Of a stretch of DNA of 64,000 bases, positions 46,095 to 56,297 are shown piece after piece. The first letter of the stretch is position 1. Every line of letters starts with the position of its first letter. Source of the DNA: Halopseudomonas phragmitis (GTDB taxonomy: Bacteria > Pseudomonadota > Gammaproteobacteria > Pseudomonadales > Pseudomonadaceae); NCBI RefSeq assembly GCF_002056295.1, contig NZ_CP020100.1, positions 1,387,501 to 1,451,500 of the forward strand, given 5' to 3'. The notes under the pieces were generated by a model, which was not told where the DNA came from, searched no databases, and was given only the letters and a program-made list of their open reading frames with translations. The position numbers and the translations under genes were made by a program.

Positions 46095-47723
46095 CTAAGC
46101 CCAGCGGAAAAACTTCACCTGAGCTCGCAGTCGTTCGGCCAATTCGGCCAGTTCCCGGCTCGAGGCGGTCACCTGATCGGAGCCGGCTGAGGTTTCCACT
46201 GTGGCATTGTGGATGCGGGTGATGTTCTGGTTGACCTCTTCAGCCACAACGCTTTGCTGCTCGGCGGCACTGGCGATCTGTGCGTTCATATCATTGATGG
46301 CACCGACTTCCTGGCGGATACGTGTCAGCGCGGCTTCGGCTTCATGTACCTGCTGCACAGTATCCTGCGCCAGTTCACGGCTGGTCTGCATCACCTCAAC
46401 GGCATTTGCAGCGCCATCCTGTAGGGTGGTAATCATCTGCTGGATCTCGCGCGTCGAGGCCTGGGTGCGGTTGGCCAGCGAGCGCACCTCGTCGGCCACT
46501 ACGGCAAATCCACGGCCATGCTCACCGGCGCGTGCCGCTTCGATGGCGGCATTCAATGCCAGCAGGTTCGTCTGCTCGGCGATAGCGTTGATCACCTCGA
46601 TAATGGTTTCAATGCTTGCACTGTCGCGCGACAGTTGTTGCACTGTGTCGGCAGCGGTTTCTAGGGTGTTGGCCAGACTCTGCACCGCGCTGGCCGTGCG
46701 GCTGACGCGCAGATTTCCGGTTTCAACTTCGGCATCAGCGTTGCGCGTGGCGGCGGCGGCCTGACTGGCATAGCCGGCAACTTCACTGACGGTGGCGGCC
46801 ATCTGGTTCACCGCCGTGGCCATCTGTTCAGCTTCGCTGGACTGCAGGCGGATCTGACGATTGTTGTTGCTGGCGGTTTCGCGCAACTGAGCCGATGACT
46901 CCCGCAGCTCACCAGCCACGTTGCTGACATCGCGCAGAGTCTGTGCTAGTCGCTGCACGGTATCGCCGACCGCGGCCATCACGCTGTCAGGGTGGCGGGT
47001 ATGAATGGCCTGCTCTAATTCACCTTCGGCCAGGCGCTGGATGACGGCTGCGACTTCGTGCGGCTCCGCGCCCAGGGTTGAGCGCAGGTGGCGGATCAAT
47101 AGTAGTGAGACCACAAGGCTGACCAGCACTGCCAGCGAGCTGATCACTAGCATCAGTGTGGCAAAACCGCCCGCAGTGGCACGCACGCGGGCCACATCCG
47201 CGCTTATCAGCGCTTCCTGGTGATCAATAAAGGCATTGATGAGTTGCAGCCAGGTGCTATAGGCCGGTGAGACCTGCTTCAGCAGCATCTGGCGGGCGGC
47301 GTCGCCGCGCAGTTTGACGAGCTGGTCCGAGTAGTCCAGTGCCCGTTGCTCGATATGTTCGATGTCGCTTAGTAGACGCCGCTCCTGTTCGCTGCTAGGG
47401 GTGTTGGCAAACACAGTTTGCATGCCGTGGCGAGCCTCATCGTAGAACTTTTGCAAGCGCTCGATATCCCGCAGGAAGCCTGCTTGCTGACCTGCATCCT
47501 CGCTCAGCACTAAATCGCGCAGGGCAATTGCGCGGTCGTGCACGCTGCCGCGAAAGTTGATCGCCATGCGCTGTTTGATGGTGGCGCCTTCACCAACATC
47601 AGTCAGGGTGCGGTCGATCATGCCAACGCGTTGAATGCCGATCAGGGTGGTGAGGATCAGCAGTGAGAGCAGCAGGCCGAAACCCAGGCCCAGGCGCTGG
47701 GCCATGGAAAGTTGCGAGAACAT
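46095..47723 (-). CDS. Methyl-accepting chemotaxis protein (4HB sensor)
   Basis: The 542-residue chemoreceptor has membrane helices at about 10-30 and 188-211 flanking a four-helix-bundle periplasmic sensor, a HAMP domain (about 212-265) and a signalling domain with the highly conserved hairpin tip [19 protein letters not shown] followed by [15 protein letters not shown]. It should bind an unknown attractant or repellent and control CheA. No terminator separates it from the convergent tRNA-Thr. A set of TTGTAC-type palindromes lies upstream. Confidence 0.95.
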   Translation of the reverse strand: MFSQLSMAQRLGLGFGLLLSLLILTTLIGIQRVGMIDRTLTDVGEGATIKQRMAINFRGSVHDRAIALRDLVLSEDAGQQAGFLRDIERLQKFYDEARHGMQTVFANTPSSEQERRLLSDIEHIEQRALDYSDQLVKLRGDAARQMLLKQVSPAYSTWLQLINAFIDHQEALISADVARVRATAGGFATLMLVISSLAVLVSLVVSLLLIRHLRSTLGAEPHEVAAVIQRLAEGELEQAIHTRHPDSVMAAVGDTVQRLAQTLRDVSNVAGELRESSAQLRETASNNNRQIRLQSSEAEQMATAVNQMAATVSEVAGYASQAAAATRNADAEVETGNLRVSRTASAVQSLANTLETAADTVQQLSRDSASIETIIEVINAIAEQTNLLALNAAIEAARAGEHGRGFAVVADEVRSLANRTQASTREIQQMITTLQDGAANAVEVMQTSRELAQDTVQQVHEAEAALTRIRQEVGAINDMNAQIASAAEQQSVVAEEVNQNITRIHNATVETSAGSDQVTASSRELAELAERLRAQVKFFRWA

Positions 47724-47778
47724 GTAGGAATCCTTGCGGTACGGGGTGCGCAGGGGTGTGCGCTAGAATATTATACAA

Positions 47779-47952
47779 AAGTTGTACGATGTTTGACTCT
47801 TGTACAACTTATTGGTCGCAAAGTAAAGCTTGCTATCAAGCTGATGCCTTGGTTGCCGGCCTGTCTCTGTATGGTTTACATGGGGTTTTCATTGGTCAGA
47901 CTGATGGGCTGCCATTCCGTGAATCAAGTTCGTGCTACGCTGCTTGTACAAG
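47779..47952. promoter_or_regulatory. TTGTAC palindromes between MCP and acyl-CoA dehydrogenase genes
   Basis: A perfect 9-bp inverted repeat AAGTTGTAC/GTACAACTT (47779-47787 and 47802-47810) and a perfect palindrome CTTGTACAAG (47943-47952) share the same core. The second lies 48 bases before the acyl-CoA dehydrogenase start. They are probably operators for one regulator, which is not in the window. Confidence 0.55.
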
Positions 47953-48000
47953 CGTTACCGTCTGTCCAGTATTTTTATTTTCAACGTAGGAGTTCCTGCT

Positions 48001-49179
48001 GTGACCGATCTGGATGCATTTCGTCAGCAAACCCGCGCCTGGCTGGAGGACAACTGCCCGCAGAGTATGCGCGCCCCGGTAACCAGCGATGCCGACGCCT
48101 GTTGGGGCGGGCGCAACTTCCAGTTTCAGAGTGAGGACCAGAAACTCTGGCTCGAACGCATGGCCGCGCGTGGCTGGACCGCGCCTGACTGGCCGCGCGA
48201 GTATGGTGGCGGCGGGTTGAGCCGGGCCGAGACCAAGGTTCTGCAGGAAGAAATGGCCCGCATCAAGGCACGCGCGCCGCTGTCCAGTTTTGGCGTGTGG
48301 ATGATCGGCCCGGCGATCCTCAAGTTCGGTTCCGAGGAGCTCAAGCGTCAGCATCTGCCGCCGATCATTCGTGGTGAGATCCGCTGGTGTCAGGGCTACA
48401 GTGAGCCGGGCGCCGGCTCCGACCTGGCCGGGCTGCAGACCCGTGCCGAGGATCACGGTGATCACTTCATCGTCAACGGCCAGAAGATCTGGACCTCCTA
48501 TGCCGACAAGGCTGACTGGATGTTCTGCCTGGTGCGCACCAATACCGAGGCCAAGAAACAGTTGGGCATCAGTCTGGTGCTGTTCGACATGACCACTCCT
48601 GGTGTCAGCACCCGGCCAATCAAACTGATCTCCGGCAGCTCGCCGTTCTGTGAGACCTTTCTCGACAACGTGCGGGTGGACAAGGATCAGGTGGTTGGCG
48701 AGATCAACGCTGGCTGGACCATCGCTAAATACCTGCTGACCCATGAGCGCGAAATGATCGGCGGTATGGGTCGTACTGCCGCCGGGCAGAAGACCCTGCC
48801 GCAGATCGCCGTCGAGGCCATTGGGCTGGAGGACGGCAAGCTGGCCGACGGTTATCTGCGCAGTGAAATCAGTCGTTGGGACATCGACGCCGCGGCCTTT
48901 GCCCTGACCAGCGAGCGTGTGCTTGATGAGGCCAAGGCCGGGCAGGGCGTGGGTGCTGCCTCGGCGATGCTCAAGTACTACGGCACCGAACTGAACAAGC
49001 GTCGCCAGGAACTGAACATTGCCCTGCATGGCAGTCAGGCCATGGTCTGGGAAGGCGAGGCCAGTAATGAGGGTGCCATGCCGCGCACCTGGCTACGCTC
49101 CAAGGGCAACTCGATCGAGGGCGGCACTTCGGAAATCCAGCTCAACGTTATCGCCCGCAACATTCTCGGGCTGCAATGA
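48001..49179 (+). CDS. Acyl-CoA dehydrogenase, large-type subunit
   Basis: The 392-residue protein has an acyl-CoA dehydrogenase fold: WCQGYSEPGAGSDLAGLQT and IWTSYADKADWMFCLVRT in the middle domain, and the C-terminal EGGTSEIQLNVIARNILGL. The usual RxQFG FAD motif of the C-terminal helical domain is not seen, while it is present in the next gene product. Start is a GTG with TAGGAG 7-12 bases before. The next gene begins 20 bases downstream, and the two resemble heteromeric dehydrogenases such as the pimeloyl-CoA or ChsE types. Acyl substrate unknown. Confidence 0.9.
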   Translation: MTDLDAFRQQTRAWLEDNCPQSMRAPVTSDADACWGGRNFQFQSEDQKLWLERMAARGWTAPDWPREYGGGGLSRAETKVLQEEMARIKARAPLSSFGVWMIGPAILKFGSEELKRQHLPPIIRGEIRWCQGYSEPGAGSDLAGLQTRAEDHGDHFIVNGQKIWTSYADKADWMFCLVRTNTEAKKQLGISLVLFDMTTPGVSTRPIKLISGSSPFCETFLDNVRVDKDQVVGEINAGWTIAKYLLTHEREMIGGMGRTAAGQKTLPQIAVEAIGLEDGKLADGYLRSEISRWDIDAAAFALTSERVLDEAKAGQGVGAASAMLKYYGTELNKRRQELNIALHGSQAMVWEGEASNEGAMPRTWLRSKGNSIEGGTSEIQLNVIARNILGLQ

Positions 49180-49199
49180 ACCGAATCGAGGAAATGTGC

Positions 49200-50342
49200 A
49201 TGAGCGCTCTGGTACTCAATGAAGAACAAGCAATGCTCAAGGATGCCGCCAAAGGTTTTCTGGCGGAACAGGCGCCGGTCAGCCAGTTGCGCGCCCTGCG
49301 TGATACGCGCGACGAAACGGGGTTTTCCCGTGAGCTGTGGCAGCAGATGGTGGAAATGGGCTTCAGCGGCACTCTGGTGCCTGAAGCTTTCGGTGGTACG
49401 CAGTTCGGCCATGTCGGCATGGGTCAGATCAGTCTGCAGTGCGGGCATAACCTGAGCGCTTCGCCACTGTTGTCGACCGCAGTGCTTGGCGTCAGCAGCC
49501 TGTTGCTGGGCGGCTCCCAGGCGCAGCAGACTGAGCTGCTGCCCGCGATTGCCGAGGGCCGACTGCTGACCGCGCTGGCGATTGATGAAAGCCCGCGCCA
49601 CGCGCCCTGGCGGGTCGCTACCCGGCTCAGTCGCGACGGCGAGGGTTACCGTCTGAATGGGCGCAAGCTGTGTGTGGTTGACGGCCACGTTGCCGACTGG
49701 CTGATTGTGTCGGCGCGCAGCAGTGGTGAAGAGTCCGCCCGCGAGGGTATCAGTCTGTTGCTGGTCGAACGTGCGGCGCCGGGTGTCAGTGTCGAGCGCA
49801 CCATCATGGCCGATTCACGCAATGCTGCTCTGGTCAGCTTCGATAATGTCACCCTGCCGGCCGAAGCGCTGCTGGGTGTCGAGGGGGAAGCCGCTGCGGT
49901 ACTGGAGTGGGTACTGGATGTTGGCAACGCGCAACTGGCTGCCGAGCTGCTGGGGATAGCCGAAGAAGTGTTCAGTCGCAGTGTGGCCTATTTGCAGGAG
50001 CGCAAGCAGTTTGGCGTTACGCTGGGCTCGTTCCAGGCCTTGCAGCATCGCTGCGCGCATCTGTTCAGCGAGATCGAACTGGTCAAGTCGGCGGTGCTCA
50101 AGGCTTTGCAGGCGCTGGATGCGTCGGACCCTGAGGCGCCGCAGTGGGTCAGTCTGGCCAAGGCCAAGGCCTGCGAGGTGGCCGAACTGGCGACCAACGA
50201 GGGAGTGCAGTTGCACGGCGGTATGGGCATGACCGATGAGTTCGATATCGGCCTGTTCATCAAGCGTGCACGCCTGGTCCAACAACTGTTCGGTGACTAC
50301 CGTTACCACGCCAACCGGTTTGCCAGCCTGCGCGGCTACTGA
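49200..50342 (+). CDS. Acyl-CoA dehydrogenase, small-type subunit
   Basis: The 380-residue product begins MSALVLNEEQAMLKDAAKGFL, a dehydrogenase N-terminal domain, and has ERKQFGVTLGSFQALQHRCA, the FAD-binding R-x-Q-F-G motif. The terminal GGTSEI-type motif is absent; the end reads GDYRYHANRFASLRGY. Together with the first gene it has a complete set of FAD contacts, as in heterotetrameric enzymes. The ATG at 49200 has GAGGAA before it; another in-frame ATG at 49176 would overlap the upstream stop codon. Confidence 0.9.
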   Translation: MSALVLNEEQAMLKDAAKGFLAEQAPVSQLRALRDTRDETGFSRELWQQMVEMGFSGTLVPEAFGGTQFGHVGMGQISLQCGHNLSASPLLSTAVLGVSSLLLGGSQAQQTELLPAIAEGRLLTALAIDESPRHAPWRVATRLSRDGEGYRLNGRKLCVVDGHVADWLIVSARSSGEESAREGISLLLVERAAPGVSVERTIMADSRNAALVSFDNVTLPAEALLGVEGEAAAVLEWVLDVGNAQLAAELLGIAEEVFSRSVAYLQERKQFGVTLGSFQALQHRCAHLFSEIELVKSAVLKALQALDASDPEAPQWVSLAKAKACEVAELATNEGVQLHGGMGMTDEFDIGLFIKRARLVQQLFGDYRYHANRFASLRGY

Positions 50343-50355
50343 GTTGTACAGATGC

Positions 50356-50384
50356 GACAAGGCCGGGCAATGCCCGGCCTTGTC
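50356..50384. terminator. Strong hairpin between convergent genes
   Basis: GACAAGGCCGGGCA and its complement lie end to end with almost no loop, in the gap between the dehydrogenase and the Tsx-like gene. It has no long T tract but could terminate both. Confidence 0.6.
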
Positions 50385-50401
50385 GTGTCAGTACCGATGA
50401 C

Positions 50402-51178
50402 TCAGAAGTGCACCTTGACGATCAGGTTGGTCGCGCTCTGGTCGGTCTTGAAGGCGCTGCTGTCCTTGATGCCGTACTTGTTCTTCCAGTAGTCGTACTC
50501 GATACCCACGTACAACTGCTTCTCGGCCCAGCTCATGGCCTTGCCGAGGTCATACTTGATCTGCGGGTTGAACTTGAAGTTGGCGTGGTAGCCACTGCGA
50601 CTGTCGTTGTCGACCACCCAGTCGATGAAGCCATCGATCAGAATGTCGGAACGCCCGGCCGGCACGGTGTAGGCCCACACCGGCGTGATCTGCCAGACAC
50701 CACGACCACCGTCCGGAGTATCGGCGCGGCGGTAATAGGTGTTGAGCTGAAAGTAATCGAAGCCGGGGATGTCGAGGTCAAAGCCAGGACCGAGCAGGTA
50801 GTTGTGCAGATCGCCACGGCCGAATTCGTAGGTGGCGGCCAGCAGCACGTCCTTGATTGGGCCAACGCTGAGATCCTGGCCACTGAGCTTGCCGAACGAC
50901 AGGCGTGGAGAGAACTCGCCGTAGTAACTGCTGTTGTCTCCCCGGGCGTTTTTGTCGCCGTTGTAATGGATGCTGTCGATGAAGAAGAACAGGTCACCGA
51001 AATTCCAGCCGCTGACATGCTCGAAGGTGACGGTTTGCTGGGTCTTGGGGTCGACCTGGAAATCCGTTCCGTACAGATAGGTCAGGCTGTTGTTCTGCCA
51101 TTGCAGAGGGTAGGCCAGGGCACTGGCGCTGGTCAGCAGAGCGCAGGCGCCCAGGGCGGCGGTGACGAAACGTGGCAT
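50402..51178 (-). CDS. Tsx/OmpK-like outer-membrane channel
   Basis: The 258-residue product has a signal peptide (about residues 1-22, cleaved near ASALAYP) and the Tsx/OmpK pattern: LQWQNNSLTYLYGTDF, FEHVSGWNFGDLFFFID and ends IVKVHF with the terminal Phe. Tsx channels pass nucleosides and related compounds. The frame is open 40 codons further, but the ATG at 51178 leads into the signal peptide. It is monocistronic and divergent from lrgA. Confidence 0.85.
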   Translation of the reverse strand: MPRFVTAALGACALLTSASALAYPLQWQNNSLTYLYGTDFQVDPKTQQTVTFEHVSGWNFGDLFFFIDSIHYNGDKNARGDNSSYYGEFSPRLSFGKLSGQDLSVGPIKDVLLAATYEFGRGDLHNYLLGPGFDLDIPGFDYFQLNTYYRRADTPDGGRGVWQITPVWAYTVPAGRSDILIDGFIDWVVDNDSRSGYHANFKFNPQIKYDLGKAMSWAEKQLYVGIEYDYWKNKYGIKDSSAFKTDQSATNLIVKVHF

Positions 51179-51352
51179 GTGATACTGCTCCGGTATGCAT
51201 TCTTTGGGGGGTTGGCGGTGGCGCGGTTTGGCGCCCGGCGCGCATGGTAAAAGCAAAACGCCAGATTGCACAGGGTCTGATGCGATACCACTAGGCACGA
51301 GGAGGTTCAGTGTTTAACCTTTCGGGGTGTCTAGCTTGCCGGATTCTGACTA

Positions 51353-51709
51353 ATGCTGCTTCGCGGACTGACCTGGCTGATCCTGTTTCAGCTTTTGGGT
51401 ACGGGGCTGAATGCCCTGTTTTTGCCTTTTTTGCCCGGCCCGATCATCGGGATGGCGCTGCTGGTGGTGTATCTCTGCGTGCGCGGTGGAGTCAGCGATT
51501 CACTGGATCTGGCTGCCAGCGGCTTGCTCAAGTACCTGCCGCTGATTCTGGTGCCGCCGGCAGTCGGGGTCATGGCCTATGGCGCCGAGATCGCTGCTGA
51601 TGCCTGGGCGATTGCGATAACGCTGGGGCTGTCTTTCATCCTTAGTCTGCCGCTGTGCGGCTGGCTGATGCAGCGGCTGATCCAGCGTCAGCAGCGGGGG
51701 CGTTCATGA
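51353..51709 (+). CDS. lrgA: CidA/LrgA family protein
   Basis: The 118-residue membrane protein has four helices and the family block FLPGPIIGMALLVVYL. LrgA/CidA proteins are holin-like and act in autolysis and overflow metabolism; in some bacteria with LrgB they take up pyruvate. lrgB starts inside its stop codon (ATGA). Confidence 0.92.
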   Translation: MLLRGLTWLILFQLLGTGLNALFLPFLPGPIIGMALLVVYLCVRGGVSDSLDLAASGLLKYLPLILVPPAVGVMAYGAEIAADAWAIAITLGLSFILSLPLCGWLMQRLIQRQQRGRS

Positions 51710-52428
51710 GCGGTTCATGGCAACTGGCCTGGCAGGCGGTAGTCGGGCACCCGCTGTTCTGGCTCGGGGTGACCCTGGGGGCCTATCAATTGGGGCTGGC
51801 ATTGTATGAGAAGAGCCGGCTGGCGATCTTCCATCCAGTGCTGGTGTCGGTGCCGATCGTAGTTGCGGTGCTGTGGAGTCTGGACGTGGATTTTGCCGGT
51901 TACCGCGCAGCGGTAATGCCGCTGCTGATTCTGCTTGGTCCGGCCACGGTGGCCTTGGCGATTCCTCTGTATCTGAATCTGCGGCGCATCCGCCAGTTCT
52001 TCTGGCCGGTGCTCCTGACCCTGGCCTTCGGTGGGCTGTTCGCCACCGTCAGCACCTTGTTGATCGCCTGGCTGCTGGGGGCCGACAACATGATCCTCAT
52101 GACCTTGGCGCCTAAGTCGGTAACCTCGCCGATTGCCATGCTGGTGGCCGAGCAGATTGGTGGTGTAGCGGCGTTGGCGGCGGTCTTTGTAATGTTCACC
52201 GGGGTGCTGGGGGCGGTGTTTGGCCCCTGGCTGTTGCAAGTCTGCGGCATTAGCCATCCGGCCGCGCGGGGCATGGCGCTGGGAATGATCGCCCATGCGG
52301 TAGGGACTTCACGTGCACTGGAGGAGGGCGAGGAAACCGGTGCCTTCTCGGCCCTGGCCATGAGCCTGATGGGGATGGCCACTGCGTTGTTGCTGCCGCT
52401 CGGGGTGGCGTTGTGGGCTATGCTCTGA
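51706..52428 (+). CDS. lrgB: LrgB/CidB family protein
   Basis: The 240-residue protein has about seven membrane helices and the family sequence MTLAPKSVTSPIAMLVAEQIGG and GISHPAARGMALGMIAHAVGTSRAL. It acts with LrgA in murein hydrolase control or small-acid uptake. The ATG overlaps the lrgA stop, so translation is coupled. The frame can be read 51 bases upstream but the ATGA start is preferred. Confidence 0.95.
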   Translation: MSGSWQLAWQAVVGHPLFWLGVTLGAYQLGLALYEKSRLAIFHPVLVSVPIVVAVLWSLDVDFAGYRAAVMPLLILLGPATVALAIPLYLNLRRIRQFFWPVLLTLAFGGLFATVSTLLIAWLLGADNMILMTLAPKSVTSPIAMLVAEQIGGVAALAAVFVMFTGVLGAVFGPWLLQVCGISHPAARGMALGMIAHAVGTSRALEEGEETGAFSALAMSLMGMATALLLPLGVALWAML

Positions 52429-52603
52429 GGGTTGTCCCGGAGCGTGCTTGAACGGCGCTGATGGGGTGCAATGCCATGGATCTGGGGACTCCGGAGGATT
52501 GGAAGCGGCGAATTTGATTTGCGTCAATTTGCCATATACCGCTTAGGGTGGCTTGGTGGGACACTTTTTATGCTGTCCCGACCGTCTCTTTCACCGGAGT
52601 AAG

Positions 52604-53012
52604 CAGATTGGTATTGTTGAACTCTTGCGCCTGCAATTCGCCTTTACGGCGATGGTGCACTTGCTGTTCGTTCCTTTGACCCTGGGGCTGGCTTTCATTC
52701 TGGCGATTATGGAGTCGGTCTATGTGATGCCAGCAAGACCCTTTATCGCGACATGACCAAATTCTGGGGTAAGCTGTTCGTTATCAACTTTGCCCGGGGG
52801 CACCACCGGCCTGGCGATGGAGTTTCCAGTTCGGCATCAACTGGTCGTACTGCTCGCACTATGTTGGCGATATCTTCGGTGCGCCGCTGGCGATTGAAGC
52901 GCTAATCGTGTTCTTTCTCGAATCCACTCTGTTCGGCCTGTTCTTCTTTGGCTGGGACCGCATGAGCAAGGTCAAGCACCTGGCGGTCACCTGGCTGATG
53001 GTGCTGGATCTG
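52604..53012 (+). pseudogene. cydA: Broken 5' fragment of cydA (cytochrome bd oxidase subunit I)
   Basis: Reading across frames gives cydA sequence in order: [20 protein letters not shown] then [21 protein letters not shown], frameshift, [21 protein letters not shown], frameshift, [10 protein letters not shown], frameshift, [21 protein letters not shown], then [21 protein letters not shown] and [11 protein letters not shown]. At least three frameshifts and loss of everything after about residue 145 of the usual 470-530 make it non-functional. A ribosome-site-like GGAG precedes it. It fills most of the 584-bp gap between lrgB and the carboxylase; the rest of the gap shows nothing. Confidence 0.9.
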
Positions 53013-56000
53013 TCACCAGGTGTCGATGAACGGCCGCAGGCCACGCTCGAGTGACTCCGGCGGTGCCGAGCTGAGTCCGCGCAGGAGCCAGTCGCGGGTC
53101 TCCAAGGGGTCGATCACCGCGTCAATCTCAAGGAAGCTGGCCATGCTCAGCCCCTTGCCGCGCTGATACAGCTCGGCCACCAGTTTATCGAACAGTGCTT
53201 GCTGTTCGGCGGGATTCTCAAGCGCCGCCAGCTCCTTGGCATAACCCAGGCGCACTGCACCCTCAAGGCCCATGGCACCAAACTCGCTGCTCGGCCAGCC
53301 GATGGTGAACATCGGCGCATGGAAACTGCCAGCGGCCATGGCCTGAGCGCCAAGGCCGTAGCCCTTGCGCAGTACCACGGTGAAGAACGGAATCGTCAGG
53401 CTGGCGGCGGTGACGAACATCCGCGAGACATGGCGCACCGTGGCCTGTTGTTCGGCGTCCGGGCCGACCATGAAGCCGGGGGTGTCGCACAGCGAAACCA
53501 TCGGCAGGCCATGGGCCTGACACAACTGCATGAAGCGTGCGGCCTTGTCGCCGGCCACCGCATCGATGGCGCCGCCCAGATGCATGGGGTTATTGGCGAT
53601 CAGGCCGAAGGCCTTGCCGTTGATGCGGATCAGCGCGGTGATCAGGCCGGGGGCGAACTGCCGGCGCAGTTCCAGCACCGAGCCGGAATCGGCCAGGGTT
53701 TCGATCACCTCACGGATGTCGTAGACGCGCAGGCGGTTCTCCGGAATCAGGTGACGCAGCAAGCGCTGGTCGGCACACCCGCCGCCGGGCAGGTCGCCCT
53801 GGAAGTAACTCAGGTACTGCTTGGCCACCCGGGTAGCTTCGGCTTCATCTTTGACCAGTACGTCGATCACCCCGTTGGGGCTCTGCATACTGGTCGGGCC
53901 AACCTGTTCCGGTGTAAAGCGGCCCAGCCCGCCACCTTCGATCATCGCCGGGCCGGCCATGCCGATGGTCGCGTTCTCGGTGGCGATGATCACGTCACAG
54001 CAGCCGAGCAGCGCGGCGTTACCGGCAAAGCAGCGTCCGGAGACCACGCCAACCAGCGGCACCTGACCGCTGAGCCGGGCCATGCGCATAAAGGTGGTGC
54101 AGTCGAGTCCCGCTACGCCAACCTTGTCGATGTCGCCGGGGCGTCCGCCGCCGCCTTCGGTAAAGAACACCAAGGGCAGGCGCCATTGCTCGGCCAGCTC
54201 AAGCATGCGGTCGGTTTTCTTGTGGTTGGTCACGCCCTGGGTGCCGGCGAATACCGTGTAGTCGTAACTCATGGCCATGCAACGGGCCTTTTCCGCGCCA
54301 AACTGCGCGGCATTGACGGTGCCGATGCCGGCAATCAGACCGTCGGCCGGGCTCAGCTTGAGCAATTCCTCGTGTGTGCGGCGGGTGCGTTGGGCGGCCA
54401 GGGCAAAGCCGCCGTATTCCATAAAACTGCCATCATCCAGCAGATCAGCCAGGTTTTCGCGGGCGGTGCGCTGGCCGGTCTTGCGCCGTTTGGCCACCGC
54501 ATCTGGGCGACGGGTATCGGTCAGCTCGGCCTGACGCTCGAGCACCTCGCGCAGGTCGGCACGGATATGTTCCAGATCAATACTTTCCTCGGTCACTATA
54601 CCTTCGGCGCTGACCTCGGCGGGCTCGAGAAACAGCAGGGGGCTGCCTTCGAACAGGTTGTCGCCGGGTGCGACTGCCAACGCCCGAACAATACCGCTTT
54701 GGCTGGCCTTGACCACGAACTCCATCTTCATCGCTTCCATTACCGCTACCTGCTGGCCAGCGGCGACGGCGTCGCCGACCTGCACATCCAGGCTGACCAG
54801 TACGCCCTGTACCGGGGTGTTCAGTGGTTCAGTGCCGGCCGGGGCATCGATATCGGTTTGGCGCTGGGTCTGGCTGGTTGACTGGCCCTTGGCATACAAA
54901 TGCGGATGAGCCTGACTGCCTGCGCCGACCAAGCTTGCCGCTTCGGCTTCGATAAAGCCGGTGCTGACCTGATTGGCCTGCACTGCCGGATGCTGCAGCA
55001 GGTTCTGCAGAAAATGCAGGTTGCTGGCCACACCTTCCAGACGGAATTCGCACAGAGCGCGGTAGGCGCGCTTGAGCACTTGCGGGTAGTCGGCAGCGGC
55101 CTGCACGATCAGCTTGGCCAGCAGCGAGTCAAAGCTGGGGCTGGTGGTATAGCCGCTGTAGCCGTAGCCATCGACGCGGATACCAGCACCGCTCGGCGGT
55201 TCATAGGCGCTTAGGGTGCCACCGGCTGGACGGGCGCTGCCGTCGCTGGCCATGCTTTCCAGATTGATCCGCAACTGCACGGCGTAGCCGCGCGGTGCGG
55301 GTATCCGGTCCTGGGTCAGCCCCAGTTCGGCCAGTGTTGCGCCAGCGGCCAGGCGCAGCTGAGTCTGCGCCAGATCCAGTCCGGTGACCGCTTCGGTGAC
55401 CGTGTGCTCGACCTGGATACGCGGGTTGGCTTCCATGAAGACGAAGTCGCCGCTGTCTTCATCAAGCAGGAATTCGACGGTACACAGGCCGCGATAGCCG
55501 ACCGCGCCAGTGAGGGTCAGCGCGGCCTGCAACAGCTGTTCGCGGATCGCTGGGTCCAGCCCCGGTGCCGGGGCGATTTCCAGCAGCTTCTGGTTGCGTC
55601 GTTGCAGGGTGCAGTCGCGCTCCCAGACATGCGCGACCTCGCGGCCATCGCCAATGATCTGCACTTCGATATGTCGGGCGCGGCGGATCAGTCGTTCGAT
55701 ATACAGCTCGCCACTGCCAAAGGCAGCCGTGGCCTCGGATTGGCAGCGGGCGTAGGCCTCGTCCAGTTCGGCCGGTTCAAGCACCGCGCGCATGCCTCGG
55801 CCACCACCACCGGCCAGTGCCTTGAGCATCACCGCAGCGCCGGGCCCCAATTGCTGCATAAAGGCGCGGGCCTGCTCCAGCGAGGTTGGTTCATTGGTGC
55901 CCTGCACCAGTGGGATACCCAGTTCCAGTGCCAGAGCGCGGGCGCTGGCCTTGTCACCAAAACGTTTGAGCACCTCGGCGCTGGGGCCAACAAAGCGGAT

Positions 56001-56297
56001 ACCGGCACTGTCGCACTGGGCGGCGAAGGCAGCGTTTTCACTGAGAAAACCGTAACCGGGGTGGATAGTGTCGCAGCCCTGCTCACGGGCGATGGCGATC
56101 AATTGCTCGCCATCCAGGTAGGCACTGGCCCCCCGGCCCCTGAGGGCGATGGCCTGATCGGCCTTGTGCCGGTGCAACGAGGCGGCATCGTCCTCGGCAT
56201 ACACGGCGATGCTGGGGATATCCAGTTCGGCGGCGGCGCGGGCCAGGCGGATGGCAATTTCGCCGCGGTTGGCGATCAGCAGTTTGGTGATGGGCAT
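53013..56297 (-). CDS. Single-chain acyl-CoA carboxylase (BC-BCCP-CT fusion)
   Basis: The 1094-residue protein joins all carboxylase parts. Biotin carboxylase is at about 1-450 (start [20 protein letters not shown] loop [28 protein letters not shown]). The biotin carrier follows, with Lys524 in [10 protein letters not shown] fused carboxyltransferase (about 600-1090) carries [29 protein letters not shown] and [13 protein letters not shown]. Such single-chain enzymes carboxylate acetyl-, propionyl- or longer acyl-CoAs. The ATG at 56297 overlaps the upstream synthetase stop codon by one base, so the two are coupled. The preferred acyl group cannot be told. Confidence 0.92.
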   Translation of the reverse strand: MPITKLLIANRGEIAIRLARAAAELDIPSIAVYAEDDAASLHRHKADQAIALRGRGASAYLDGEQLIAIAREQGCDTIHPGYGFLSENAAFAAQCDSAGIRFVGPSAEVLKRFGDKASARALALELGIPLVQGTNEPTSLEQARAFMQQLGPGAAVMLKALAGGGGRGMRAVLEPAELDEAYARCQSEATAAFGSGELYIERLIRRARHIEVQIIGDGREVAHVWERDCTLQRRNQKLLEIAPAPGLDPAIREQLLQAALTLTGAVGYRGLCTVEFLLDEDSGDFVFMEANPRIQVEHTVTEAVTGLDLAQTQLRLAAGATLAELGLTQDRIPAPRGYAVQLRINLESMASDGSARPAGGTLSAYEPPSGAGIRVDGYGYSGYTTSPSFDSLLAKLIVQAAADYPQVLKRAYRALCEFRLEGVASNLHFLQNLLQHPAVQANQVSTGFIEAEAASLVGAGSQAHPHLYAKGQSTSQTQRQTDIDAPAGTEPLNTPVQGVLVSLDVQVGDAVAAGQQVAVMEAMKMEFVVKASQSGIVRALAVAPGDNLFEGSPLLFLEPAEVSAEGIVTEESIDLEHIRADLREVLERQAELTDTRRPDAVAKRRKTGQRTARENLADLLDDGSFMEYGGFALAAQRTRRTHEELLKLSPADGLIAGIGTVNAAQFGAEKARCMAMSYDYTVFAGTQGVTNHKKTDRMLELAEQWRLPLVFFTEGGGGRPGDIDKVGVAGLDCTTFMRMARLSGQVPLVGVVSGRCFAGNAALLGCCDVIIATENATIGMAGPAMIEGGGLGRFTPEQVGPTSMQSPNGVIDVLVKDEAEATRVAKQYLSYFQGDLPGGGCADQRLLRHLIPENRLRVYDIREVIETLADSGSVLELRRQFAPGLITALIRINGKAFGLIANNPMHLGGAIDAVAGDKAARFMQLCQAHGLPMVSLCDTPGFMVGPDAEQQATVRHVSRMFVTAASLTIPFFTVVLRKGYGLGAQAMAAGSFHAPMFTIGWPSSEFGAMGLEGAVRLGYAKELAALENPAEQQALFDKLVAELYQRGKGLSMASFLEIDAVIDPLETRDWLLRGLSSAPPESLERGLRPFIDTW

